Assembly: GCA_950295325.1 (NCBI GenBank)
Contig: OX485805.1
Coordinates: 57,686,758 to 57,746,757 of the forward strand
Direction: 5' to 3'
DNA from: Polytrichum commune
Lineage: Eukaryota > Streptophyta > Polytrichopsida > Polytrichales > Polytrichaceae
DNA: 60,000 bases
Shown here piece by piece: positions 38,389 through 51,300 of this stretch (position 1 is its first letter; each line of letters begins with the position of its first letter). Under the pieces are notes generated by a model that did no database searches, was not told the origin of the DNA, and saw only the letters and a list, made by a program, of their open reading frames with translations. The position numbers were made by a program, and so were the translations under genes.

Positions 38389-38646
38389 GCTGGTTGGCTC
38401 GACACAGCCACTTTTGCATCGTCGATGTACCTATCAGAGGTGGCATAAGTTAGCAGAAAGCTTGCCTCGAAATTCAAGTAGGTCTACCTATTCCAGGGTA
38501 GCCTGGAGTGCTGTGTTGTTGTCTGTGTTCTAATTCTTTGGCTCGTTTGTGATCGTGCAGCCGGATGGCTTCACACGGTCACTTTGCATCTTCGATTGAC
38601 CTGTTGGAGGTGGCGTAAGTTAACAGAAAGGTTGCCTCGAAATTCA
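38389..38646 (+). repeat. Diverged tandem duplication in GT17 leader region
   Basis: Positions 38389-38480 recur at 38558-38646: GGCTGG or GGATGG, CACTTTGCATC, GAGGTGGC, TAAGTTA, CAGAAAG and a shared TTGCCTCGAAATTCA. The spacing is about 168 bp. The copies differ by scattered substitutions. Confidence 0.75.
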
Positions 38647-39770
38647 CATCCTGGTCAAGGTTATCTGAACATCCAGATTCCGTGCTGGTAGCTTATAACC
38701 CCTATGCGCTGAGGTGTAGGTTAGTGCGAGTTTTTGGAAGATCAAAAGTCCTCCTGGCTGCTCGCCCTTCTCTGCTCGTTTGAGAGCACTCTCTGCTCCC
38801 GCGAATACATTTGTGCTGGCAGAAGGTGATCGAAGTTCGTGTCTTAGATGTTAATTTCAGCGTCGTTGTGCATGTTTCTCAGAGTGGTTCGATTCTGCTG
38901 AGCTTGGAGCTGCTAAGAATTAGGTTGTCTGCGGGTATGGGCCCCGTATGGCCACTTGGAGCGAGAGCTAGACATTGACAATGATTAAAAGCTCCCTGTA
39001 AGAACTACTACATCAACATCGCTGCATACTTAGTAATGTTTTAAAAGAAAAACCTTGTTGCTACAGTGAACCTTGTTGCTTTGAATTCTTGGTGCTTTGA
39101 AATACGATAAACTCCCGGGTGACAACTATCTGTAGCACCCGGGTCAGCGTCTTTAGAAGACCTGGTTATAAGGTGCGAAAATATTTAGAAGCATAGCAAG
39201 CACTATTTTGGAGTTGTTCTCGAATGACAAGCATGTTCAAGACAACGCACTCTAAGAAATTCTTCTATAATTTATAATTTTATTCCTTCTTTTCTTCTTT
39301 TTCTTTTCCTAAGAAGTGAAATTACAGATATAGGGGTATAATGGTGACCCGCCCTGGTTTGTAGAAAAGAAATATTGTACTTGTTTTAAAAAACCAATTG
39401 ATAGTGGAGACCTTTTTTAATTCAGACTCAAATGATATCAACTGAATGGATTCTTCTGAATGCCCTCTGTTAACATATTATTAATTTATCACAAGCATTG
39501 GAAGCGATGTAGAAACAACAATTCTAAAGGGGAAAGATGCCGCTCCGGGGACATTCACGTCTGTCGGTGCGGCACCGATGTTTCTTTCTCTTTCCTTTCC
39601 TTGCATCCCTGACATGGAACTTGAATGTTATACTTACAGCGAATGCATACGCTGCATCCAGCTCATTGCAGTTTCATGACAATGATCGTGGCGAGATTTT
39701 GGGTAAACCAGCAGCGCCGCATGCAGGAGGGCTGTATTGGTTTGGGTCCTTGAGTGTGATTTGTGGAGCC

Positions 39771-42485
39771 ATGAGTCCGTCAAAGGGAGGGCGGGGCTTA
39801 CGCCCGCGGTTCAAGGCATTGGTGCTGGTGTTGTGTGTGTTAGCGGTGGTAGTGCCAACGACTATCCTTAATTACCGCACCATCTCATATTTTCTGCGCC
39901 CTATTTGGGATACTCCTCTCCCGCCTTTCCAGGTGCTCCTCATCGTCCAGGCATGGTGTAAATGCCAAGAATTCTGATTTCAGGAATGACTGCTGTTGAG
40001 ATTGATTTTCTTGATTGTGATGTGCTGCCAACTTTTATTCCGAAGTCATAGTTTCTGTTTTCTGTTGTTAATCTTTCTGTACATTCATCATCAGCCTTTC
40101 TTCTACACTATACATCTGTTTTTCTGTGGCCCGCACTATTCAGGATAGGTCATGGAGGCCACTCCAATCAACATTAGACACCGATTTCAATGCCAAACTA
40201 AATCATATATATATATAGATAGATAGATAGACAGACAGACAGATAGAGAAGTCTACATTAATCATCATCAAACTAGCGTACATAATCTTACAATCATTGG
40301 GTGACAACCGGGAATAAGGTGGAATGGGACATTTTTTCTACAAGACGAGTCACGGTGGCTACTCTGATTAACATGGCATGCTGATTTTAATACCACAACA
40401 AATTAGATTTATAATTTATCGACTGCACTTAAAAAATGAGGATTATGCTGCAAGAGATATCAAGAATCGAAATTCTTCAAAATAATATTCAAATGGATTG
40501 AGTTTTACGTCCACCTGCTGGCAACGGATGTGGTCACAAGATTGTTGTCTTTGTCTCACGTCTTTCAGTGCTGGAATAATCATGTTCTTTGTGGCAATAT
40601 ACAGGTCATTCCGCACTTTTATGCTGAAGACATTCCGCTGTCCCAGCTGTGTAAACTCCACGGATGGACGATTCGTGAAACCCCACGTCGTGTCTTCGAT
40701 GCTGTCATCTTCAGCAATGAGGTCGACATCTTGGAGATCCGAATGCAGGTAAGCAACAAGTTCTTGACTTCATTTCAAAGGAAGTTTTACATTAGGGTCC
40801 GGAACCAAAGAGACTCCAAAAATGAGCACCCCCAATGGCCAATTCAAAAATATGTGAATTGAAATGGAACCTATGGGGCAGCATTTTGGCTGGAGACTTT
40901 CATGATCCTAACTCAAGAAAGCTGTCAACCTGGTTTGGGAAATCAAATACCAAAGTCTAGACCAATCATCAACACAATATATGACCATCAACTTCATGAA
41001 CGTTTTGAACCTCCTCTCAACCAATACCTTCAATCGTTTAGTGTATGTTTCACTTCACGGTTTATTTGGACAATCTGGTAATGAATGAGGGTTCGTTGGA
41101 AAACTCTTGAGAAGACAATTAAGGTGGGCTCTTTATTTGTTACTGCAACAAATTAAATCCGAACAAGTTCTAATAGAGATTCAAGCAGTGTTTGCAACAA
41201 TGCACTTCTGAACGTCAAGAGTTTATTACATTCAATCGGTTCATCATCGGCTTATTTATTTATGTGATTCACGAGAGAGTAGAAGAATTTGCCTGTGAAC
41301 TTGAAATAGAATGTCGACAATTGTTTGTAGTGAATGAGCAAGTGACTCGCAAGTAGGTTAGTCACTGCAACAATTAGATCCTTGAGGGTTGGAAGGTGGT
41401 TGTGTGCAGACTTATAAGAGAGCAACTTTCTTGTGTGGACTTCTCGTTTGCACTAGTACGATCACAAAGTTTGCACTTGAGCCATGTGACCGGTGAATTC
41501 TTTGGTTTTTAACCTTTTGCCAAATCTTTTTGGCATGTGAGAGGGGTACTAGTTCTAAAGAATCCAGTTTCGATGAAAATCCCAGATTGAATATAGGTAA
41601 ATACAATACATTCATGTAGTATATGTTCTTGTCATTAGTAGTAGGCTGCGAGAGTAAACTTATAGTGCAATGCAGGAGCTGTTGCCGTTCGTAACGAAAT
41701 TTGTAGTCCTGGAGTCGAACATAACCTTCACGGGGCAACCCAAGCCGCTCTACTTCAAAGCCCATGAGGATCGGTTCAGGTTCGCCACAGACAAGATCGT
41801 GCACTACTTCTTCCCGAACAGACCCGATGTTTCGTATGGTGACCCATTCATCAACGAGAATGCGCAGCGAAAAGCCATGGACCACGCCCTTGTGCTTGCA
41901 GGCATCGAGGATGGCGACCTGCTTATCACCGCAGATAGCGATGAGATTCCCGCCGCGCACACCATCCGGTTGCTGCAAAACTGCGATGGGTTTCCATCCC
42001 CCATGCATTTCCAGCTGCGAAATTACATCTATTCCTACGAATTTTTCGTTGACAGCAACAGTTGGCGTTCGTCTGTGCAAGTGTATGATAAGAAATTCTC
42101 TGTTTATAGCCATGGCCGGAGGTCAGACAGCCTTCTGGCAGATGCGGGATGGCATTGCAGCTTCTGCTTCCGATATGTATCGGATTTCGTTTTTAAGATG
42201 ACGGCTTACTCTCACGCTGACCGTGTTCGACATTCCTCCTTTTTGAATTATCAGCGCATCCAAGATCACATTTGCAAGGGCTTGGATCTCTTTGACATGC
42301 TGCCGGAGGAGTTTACATTCAAGGAACTTATTGGCAAGATGGGCCAAGTGCCGAAATCATCCTCTGTGGTTCACTTGCCGACCACGTTGGTCACAAACCC
42401 TGATTCTTACAAGTTCCTCCTGCCTGGAGGTTGCTTGCGTGAGCCAGACCCTCCACCCTTGCCCCTAGGTGGTGGCCCAGCTTAA
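39771..42485 (+). CDS. Glycosyltransferase family 17 protein (N-acetylglucosaminyltransferase-like)
   Basis: Three coding exons: 39771-39932, 40605-40748 and 41676-42485, joined in phase 0 by GT-AG introns and giving 371 residues. The start at 39771 gives a cytosolic MSPSKGGRGLRPRFK followed by a single membrane anchor (about residues 16-33), the type II Golgi layout. Its length matches plant GT17 proteins (about 390). An in-frame ATG at 39537 would add 78 residues and is the alternative. Landmarks are TISYFLRPIWD, LCKLHGW, PRRVFDAVIFSNEVDIL, the acidic ITADSDEIP (DxD-like, probable nucleotide-sugar site), GWHCSFCFR and LFDMLPEEFTFKE. GT17 contains animal MGAT3, which adds bisecting GlcNAc to N-glycans. 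Plants lack bisected glycans, so the plant substrate is unknown. No damage is seen. The long antisense frame here is a shadow. Confidence 0.9.
40201..40250. repeat. AT/GATA/GACA microsatellite in GT17 intron 1
   Basis: Consecutive TA, TAGA and CAGA short tandem repeats lie within intron 1 (39933-40604). Confidence 0.9.
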
Positions 42486-43809
42486 GATTGTTACACCACT
42501 TTGCTAAAGCATAATTTCTTTCAGCTGCTGATGTCAAGGTGATGAGATCAACGTTTTAAAAATAGATTTTTATTGTAGAGACATGAAGTAGCTGCGATGC
42601 TGAATTGGATCTTCGGCAGCTGCGAGTCCAACCTTCTCGGATTCAGAGTTAATGCAAGGTGGTCCTCATTCACGGAATCCACGTTTTTTTGACTGACATT
42701 TCATTTCTTGAAACGGACAGGTGTCTCAGCTACAGAAATATGAGCTTGGACGCCATTGCGAGGATCCAGATAGTGAATAGGTATACGAGATTAGGTTGTT
42801 TACTGAATCTTATTCATTACACATTAGCCCACAAGCTGGCATGGTGTTGCACAAATTCTCATCAATTATTACTCATCAGTTCTTCATTTGCAGTGTCCGT
42901 CTCAGAAAAGAGATAAATCTATATATTTTGTGGAAGTGCAGCATGGAGTTCTGCCTTGGTTTTGATGGAGTCAACGAAGTGTGGCAAATTCTTCAAGTGT
43001 AGTCACAGAATCAAAATGCCCAGACTCATAAATGTAAGTTGCGTCATTTTGTTACACATTTCTTTCTCATGGCAGGTAGATCATTCTTCGCGTGTGACTT
43101 GTGTAATAATTTGGTATGAAATGATACTCTAAGATCTGCCCATTTGACAATTCCAACTAGATCATTTCAGAAAGTAAATACCAACTTCACACTTCCAGAT
43201 GTTCCATTGGCTCCACACAGCCAGATGCATTGGGTGAGAACAAGGACCAAACAGAATCAGCTACTAGCAGTTTGATCAATCTTAACCGACCCTTAAATGA
43301 GAATTTTTTTAATATCACCATGTCCAAAATTTTACGATCATGTGTGTACCAGTGTTGGTATGTTATCGTCTTTTTCATATACTATCCGGGGATCTACAGT
43401 GAGGATCTCTCATTGTTTGATACCAGTGGGATATGAACTAGGATTTAAGTATATTCGGATTATGCATAAATTTTGGACAATTTCAATTGTCAATATGACG
43501 TACACAAGATCACAAAACTACATGAATATGGTGTTGGCAAGATGGAATACAAACATTCGAAGTTGTAGTTGTTATGTTGTTGCTTTTATTATTGTCGTTT
43601 GATGTTTTTGTCTCCACAAGTGTACACCCCTTATTATTTTTGGACAAGTGGTTTGTCCAAATAAACTTAAATGTCAGTTATGGGTATTTGAGGATCTCCT
43701 GGGAAGTGCACTTAGTGTTAAATGTCAAGTATAATGTGTGTGCGTCACCTCCAAATTAAAACCCCTATATATGGTTTTTCATTCATAAAAAAGACATACA
43801 TACATACAT
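42486..43809. other. 3' flank of GT17 gene and intergenic DNA
   Basis: Presumably begins with the GT17 3' UTR. No further gene is recognised. Confidence 0.45.
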
Positions 43810-44157
43810 CTCGGGGGGGGGGGAGTAGTCATTGGTTGGAGTAGCAATATACGTGCGAACAAATGATAGGGTATTTAAAAAACATGGGGGCAAAAAATTA
43901 TAATTGGACTTAAGAGTAATATAGGGTATCAAAAATGGCACTGGACATCTTTAAAGTACTATAGGGTATGGAATAATAGGTAATTTGGAATTATAAGTAA
44001 TGCAAGCCATTTTTATATTAACCCAAAGTAGAAATTTACATAATGATAGCATGTGAAAAAAAGAAGAGAATTGAAAGTAATACCCCCTTATAAAATAGTG
44101 GTTGTTCGTACCTATATCCTTAACTTTTTAACACACTGCCCCCCCCCCCCCCCCGAG
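43810..44157. mobile_element. Candidate MITE with G-tract terminal inverted repeats
   Basis: The element is 348 bp. It starts CTC followed by 11 G and ends with a run of about 15 C followed by GAG. The inverted ends lie between direct ACATACATACAT sequences. Because the flank is a microsatellite, the target duplication length (8 bp or more) cannot be fixed. The interior is AT-rich and non-coding. Confidence 0.55.
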
Positions 44158-45885
44158 ACATACATACATTTCAAAAAAAGAAGCCTAATGTATGTATGCA
44201 TGTTCAAAGTAAATTAAAAATAAATAAAAGCCTAACATACGTATACATTGAAAACCATGGTCTAACAAATAGGCCTAAGATATTTCACCCTAAAAGTACT
44301 TATTTATAATTGATAAAATCATTAAACACTTTTTCATTTGTAGGATGTAACTCATAAATTTTTTTTTCTACTACAAAAGTTACCATAGCTAGTGCAATAA
44401 TAGTTTCTAAGTCTACCATGATATGATCTGTCAAGTCATAATTAAGTCCATACTGATCCATGATCTTTTTGGTACCAACACAATTCAATCTCCAAATGAG
44501 ATGCTTGATCCAACAAATCAACTTGTTCTCAATATTCAACCCAACTACCAACAATTTTTTCTATGCATTTTATAAACTCTTCCTAAACACCAAGTTTTAG
44601 TGGTCAATGCTTTTGATTTGCTTGGCCTTCCTTTTTTTTGTAATTTTCTTCAATTGTTGCCTAAGTGACAGAAGCCACAACACAGTCACATGCCAATTTC
44701 AGATTGAAGTCATCATCACCAACTCTTGATATATTTTCTTCTCAAGCTTGGTATATAACAAGAGTTACTTCTTACCTACATGTTATAAGGGAATGGCCTT
44801 ATGTTTAAATTTACAATTCTTATCACATTAAAAATGGCTATGTGTATTTACGAAATCGACCAAAGTAATACCCTAAGCTCATCTATATTTTGTAGGCCTA
44901 CACTATAATTAATACCCCATTTGTTCACTCACGTGGTTCCATACATGATATTGTAGTGCACCCCCCATGGAGGATCTATTTGACTTCGATACCATTCGGG
45001 TGTATATATCCTGCAAGAACCTTCATACCTAGGTAAAATCATCCTAATATCAATATGGTTTCGAATGGTATTGATCCAAACAATAACTAGAGTATATAAA
45101 AATTCTCCCACCTTGAGATACTCACTACATATCAATATTTTACAATTTTGGTTTTACAATTTTGCTCACTTACAATCAAGACATAAATATATGAAAGTCA
45201 GTTGGCACAAATCTTAAAGTGGACTCTTCTTTTTGAGAACACTACAAGCATATGAATCCAAGATAATTGATTTACGTCACTAGAAAACTTGTCATGTGTG
45301 ACTGGAAATCTCACAATTCTATCAGAGTGATGGATTTACATTGTCCTTTCATCGACGTGGAACGATTGCGTAGGACTTGTATGCTAGGAGTCGAAGCAGC
45401 ACCTCCCAACCTACATACTTGTAGCTTAAATCGTGAGTCTAAATTCATCTAACCAAATTGAGCATAACAAGTTGAACATACTCCACCATTGATTTGTCAT
45501 ACTTTGAACATGTTTGCAAAGTCTCTTTTTTATGCATGCTAGGTGATGATGGCCTTCCAGCCACGCTTGGAAGTTAATCCTGACAGAAGTTTTGTGATGC
45601 TTGTAATCCAAGATACTGGTCGGTTTGTATTGTACTTCCTGGGATCCTTTGCTTGTTAATGAATTTGTTGCTTTTCAGTTCCAAAACAAACTCGAAGTGA
45701 GCTTGAAATGGCCAGGCCTTTAGAGGTCTCAGATCGGTAGTTTTTTCTCGTGTTGTGATTATTTTGAGCTTTCAGTGTAATTGCTGCCCCTGCTCCTGGT
45801 CAAACACAAAAAAGTTGGTGACATGCGAATTGCTTGAGAACTTGGCACGAGAAATTCACCTCAGCCATAAACTAATGTATGCGGG
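44158..45885. other. Intergenic DNA, no gene recognised
   Basis: No splice-consistent coding exon. Short frames show no domain. Confidence 0.45.
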
Positions 45886-46240
45886 TGTTATTCGGTTACT
45901 TTCCTTCATCGGAGACCTTTACTTGATTGGTGTGTTGGTAAGATGGGGATCGAAGAACAAACACCATAAGGCACAATTTTAAAAGAGATTGGACTACTCC
46001 ACACTCAGTATTGAACACAATTGGGAGGTCCTACGTATTCAGTTAAGGAATCCACTAACATCCATTGTTGATGCCAAAACTAATTTATCTAAGTAACTCC
46101 GATTTTTTATTTACTTTTTGCTAATGCTTCATCGTAGATTTGCTAATGCAACACAAATTTCATTGTATAAATCTAATTGGCAGAAGTTAGAGAACATGAA
46201 AATGAACCGAATAACACACACATACCTTAAAGCTTGGACA
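45886..46240 (+). repeat. Dispersed repeat R2, copy b
   Basis: Begins TTCGGTTACTT and contains AAAAGAGATTGGACTAC, GAACACAATTGGGAGG and GAGAACATGAA blocks shared with the other R2 copies. Confidence 0.6.
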
Positions 46241-46488
46241 ATCATATGGCAAATGAAGATTTGGAAACATCCACAAAGTGCTTCTTATATCGTCACGATA
46301 ATTTGCTCTAAAAGGCATAACCATAGGGTTTAATCAATCATGAGGAATGATGCACTTTGGAATATTCCATATATGCACCGAATTCATGGTCTGGCCATGT
46401 GGGTGCAGTTTGCATGTGTAGGTTAGTTGTATGAAGGATTTGTGATAGACCTCTTTTGTATTTAAGGTATATGGGCCATAGTTATGTG

Positions 46489-47260
46489 ACACCCATATTT
46501 GAGTGGTATATGGCAAGGTTTGTGTTAAGAATGGGCTTCAAAAGAACACATCTCACGATGAGATTGGACTATATACTCAGGTTATAGACTCCCATTTTAG
46601 GTTCAATTATAGTGAACACAAATGGAGAGGGTCAATCACATCAAAGAGAAAGAGAACTTCACGTTGTCCAATTTTAATTATCTTTTGCATCCCAACTCCG
46701 ATTATGAAACTTGGATTGACCATCTTCACAATTCACAGTTGCTAACTAGAAGAGATGATTTCCAATTCAGACTTGCAAGAAGTTGTCCATGGAGTTTGGA
46801 GTGGCCACAATAGGGTTGCATGCATACCATGCATTAACTTAGATTATCCTATATAACTTGACGAAATTAAGGTGCCATGTAGATGGCTACATATATCAAG
46901 ACACCTATATTTAAGTGGTATATGGCAAGGCTTATATTAAGTACAAACACCATACTAACACATATCACGATGAGATTGGACTATATGCTCAAACTATAGA
47001 CGCCCATTCTAGGTTCAATGATAGTGAACACAATTGGAGAGGGCCAATCACATTGAAAAGAAAGAGAACCTTGAACACTTTGTTCACTTATAATTGACTT
47101 TCACATCCCAACTCCGATTATGAAACTTTGGGGGTGACGATCTTCACGATTCACAGTTGCTAACCAAAAGGGATAGTTCCCAATCTGGTGCAAGAAATTG
47201 TCCATGGAGTTCGAAGTGCCCACAATAGGGTCGCATGCATACCTTACATTTGACTCGGAT
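46489..47260 (+). repeat. Two R2 copies in tandem (period about 413 bp)
   Basis: 46489-46870 and 46902-47260 share GTGGTATATGGCAAGG or its variant, CACGATGAGATTGGACTATA, a TAGTGAACACAA block, AAAGAGAACTT-like sequence, CCAACTCCGATTATGAAACT and ATAGGGT(T/C)GCATGCATACC. The tandem arrangement indicates a local duplication after insertion. Confidence 0.75.
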
Positions 47261-47729
47261 TGATTAAATTTGTTGGATTGCTACCCACTTGGTCTGAAAT
47301 TGAGACGTTCATTGCAATCCAAACGTGCTAACTTTGTCGAAACCTGGAGCCTCATTTCTTCGTCTTCCAGATTGCTCCTTCACCATGTCGGACCTGCATG
47401 CGACCTTTAATTTGACTTGGCTTCCAATCCAAGTGATGAACACCACCACACCCTGACTATAAAACTGGGAGCTCACCCCCTTATAGTAGGACCAGTTTTT
47501 GAAAGAGTCGCATTTAAACTCCTAGCTAATCACTCTACATCAAGTTGTAGGCTCCCCGAATATCGAAGGTGCTCAACGACGTGTGGGCTGCAGTCAAAGG
47601 TCACAACAATATCCTCTCACTTGGTTCATTCTCGTTGATTATTCCTTGCATGTCACATGATTATTTGCATAACGATGCTTGTCATGCTTTTTATTCTGTG
47701 CACTCAAGAGAGACCAAGAAGAAAATATG

Positions 47730-48110
47730 ATTTCGCATAAAGTAGATGGGTCTTGAATGGTTACTTTTTCCAACTAGCCCACTTCTCCAAAGATACAACA
47801 ACCACTACAAGATGGTCAGCAAATCCAAATCATGGCTGTAGCCACTTTCCTCATCATTTTCAGAGTTCATATGAATATGTTATTCATTCTCAAAGTGAAG
47901 ATTACTGTGCTCATCAAGTGGTCATGTAGGGCCCCTCCCCTATTATGTTGGCTTTCGAGCCTAAGATGATTAAGTTTCATATTTTGCATAGTCCAATCCT
48001 TTTAATCACATGTCTTTTTGGTGTCTGTTCTTGGAATCACACCAAATCGCATAACAATATACTAGGTGTCGGATTAAGATAAGTAATTGAGTTAGACACA
48101 TCTACCTTAT
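47730..48110 (-). repeat. Dispersed repeat R2, inverted copy e
   Basis: On the minus strand it shares ATCTTCACTTTGA, ATATTCATATGA, GAGGAAAGTGGCTACA and GATTTGGATTTGCT blocks with 54790-55190 and 56405-56790. It ends with the GGTGTCGGATTAAG-type terminus. Confidence 0.6.
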
Positions 48111-48393
48111 GATGTTCAATTATGCTAATATATGAATGTCATCATTCATACATGCGTATCTTTCGTGCCTTCCCCAATTCCAACTTATAGCGCATATGAG
48201 TCAAGGTTGCTCGAGTTCCGAAAGTAAACATTCTCTGGAAATAAGATATTTAATAAACCCAAGGTTTGAGTCTGAAGTTGATTCAGGTTCAAGAGTGGAT
48301 TAATGCGGCGCAGAGAAGATGGTAGATATAATACGTAGTTTGTAGTCTTTTTCAATTTGGAATGGCTCAATTCTGAGTTTCAGGATTGTGAAG

Positions 48394-51300
48394 ATGGAGG
48401 GCATATTGAAGGACCACCAACAACATCCTCCTGGGAAGAGAGATGATGCCGCAGATGTTGTGCTAACTGAGCAAGATAAATACGTAAGCATGCTGCTTTG
48501 GTTATTTGATTGATTCATATAAGAAATCAGCACTATGCCATGTAAACGTGTATACATTGTCTCAATCTTGTACTTAGTCATGGTGGTTTGGCGGAATCTG
48601 TGCAATTAATCTGCAAGAAATGGTCCAGTGAATTTAGTGTGCTATTGGTGTGATTTATGTGTTTTAGGTCGGAAGTAGTATAATCTGGGTGAAGTGCAAC
48701 TGTAGGTTGTGTTGGACAATGGGATAGTGCAAGTGACGCTTACAAAACCAGGAGGAATCGTCACGCGCATCAGCTATGGAGGTGTCGACAACCTTCTTGA
48801 GTTTCATAACCCAGAAACAAACAGAGGGTACATACTATAATTTTCATCGTCATTGAGCTCATGCACCTAACTAGGGAATTTAAAAAATAAAGTAAATTTT
48901 GTCAACATGAAATATTCCCAATGCAAAAGGTGGAGGAATGTCAAAAATGCGGACGATTGGTCCACAGTTGATTTGTCCCAAATTATGTGCACATTCGACA
49001 TCATACACAGTGAAGCAGCAAACTAATTTGTAAGGGGATCGTCATGTGTAACTGCAGGTACTGGGATATGAACTGGAATTTGGCTGGTGGCAAGGACACC
49101 TTCTATGTGTACATAAGATTCTCAACTCCTCCCCCATTAGATCTTCTAGTGTTTATTGCCAAATATGACATTGGGTTGAGCTGGTTAACATTGCGTTCCT
49201 AAGTTTAGGACCATCAAATTAGGGTCTGATTTCTAGGTTATCAGATTGTTCATGCTCGTCAGTGACATGATGCCATTTATTGAGCCTAATTGTGAGCTTG
49301 TCTTACATAACTTCAGATCTACAGTGCTTTTTATGAAGCTTGTACTAACTGAGTAATGTTACACAAATCTCCTAAACCTTGCTTCCTCATTTCAATCTTC
49401 TACGTTAGGGTGTATGGAACCACCTACACTGTGGTTTACAATGACACCGACCGGGTGGAGGTCTCCTTTGCCCGACAGTATGACCCCAGCACTTCGGCAG
49501 GCGTGCCCCTCAACATCGATAAGAGGTGACTTATCCTGCCAGATTTCATTGCATTTTGCAACGGAGCTTCCTTGTAGCAATTTCCAAAGAGTTGAGGCTT
49601 CCGATCGAAACCTAATTAACCATCCTCATATATTGTCATATGGTTGAATAAAAGTGTGTTTGTTGGTTGCAGATTCGTCCTGATGCGAGGTTCTTCGGGC
49701 TTTTACTCTTACGGTATCTATGAACGACCCCAGGGATGGCCAGCATTCAACCTCAACCAAACACGCATCACTTTCAAGCTCAGCAAAGACTTGTATGCAA
49801 AACAATAAAACAATTACAGCACTTTTCTCCAGTTCCTAAATTCAGTCCCTCCTACGTCACTGTTATGAAAAAATTATAGAGATGATTACTCTAAGGCCAT
49901 TCGCTTATGAGTTTGAAAAACTATATATCAACTGCAAGTGCATCCAGGTTGAACTAATTATGTGATGCTATTTTTGACCTTCAGGTTTCACTACATGGCC
50001 ATAGCAGACGACAGGCAGAGGTTGATGCCTGCCCCTGAGGATCTCTTGCCAGACAGGAGTGTGCAATTAGCCTATCCTGAAGCCCGCCGCCTTACAAACC
50101 CAATTGAGCCTGCTCTTCAAGGTGAGGTATGTGTTCAATGCTTCTACAACATTTCTTGTAACAATCTAGACTTCTAGAGGGAGTCTTTGTGGCACGAACC
50201 ACCCAACCATGAGCTATGTATTAGGGTAGCCGGTGGGATCAGCCTGCTAAGTTGAAACATTTTTGGGTCCTGGATTCTGGTGACGAGGATAGTTGGACAA
50301 GTCCCACCGGCCACCTGACATAGCCGATTTTGGACTTCGAAAACATGAGCTGTTGGATCGAATCTACGTCTAATAAGAAGGCCTCGCCCGTTGACAGCTC
50401 ATGAGATGCTTCTGAATGTTACTGTCAACGCGATAAGTAGCATGGATTTTGGTAGGTCTTAAAGCAAGATTGTAGGAAATCTTTGCATATCTTCCTAAAA
50501 TGAAAGTCGAAGGTTCTGGTGTTTGGAACTTATCCTCAACACCAACCAAATGTGACACGCTAGCGAGAAGGCCATGCCAAAATCGTCGGCTACGGAGAGG
50601 ACAGGAGGCTTGAGAGCAAACACCATAGCGAAGAACATGATCTTTTCAACAGTTCCCTCTAATCTCAAGATATGGGGGGTAACTTTGTTCACCACAGCTA
50701 TATTTAGTTCCTCACATGGAGCAGCTTTGTTGCCTTGGTTTCATTTACATGGAACCTTACATGGTATTAATTTTAAAGCCCGTTGAAAAACACTGGTAGT
50801 AGCAAGCCATGGTGGAGTATGGGGACATGACATTCTTCAGCCACTGTACAACCCAGTGCTCTTTGTAGAGAGTAATGCTCTTTGCGTATATCCTTATAAC
50901 AATCAATTTGAAGATGAGGACATCCAACTCCGGCTTTAACTCAATTGAGACAAACTCCCAGAATAAATAGGTCTTGATTCTGTAGATCCGGCCTCCACTC
51001 GAATGGGATCTTGATGCTGTAGACTCCATAGGTTCCATAGATTCCGCAACTCCAGCAACAATTCCGGTCTTGAAATCCAGAGTGGCAGGCTCTACGAACG
51101 GGGAAGAGGAGATCCGACCGCTAGTTACAGATGAGCCGGTTGAGTTTGAGAAATCACCAGTTCGAGTTCGGGACTTTAGGCAAATCGCCGATCATTTTAG
51201 AGGAATCTATAGTATATACCTTGAATTAGCACTGAAGGAAAGCCGAACAGATATCAATATGTAACCGGTTGGACTTGGAAACACTCAATCAAATCTCAAC

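Noticed and set aside
41412-42113. 233-codon minus-strand frame
   Set aside because: It lies antisense to the conserved GT17 exon and its intron. The plus-strand frame has clear family motifs, so this is a shadow.
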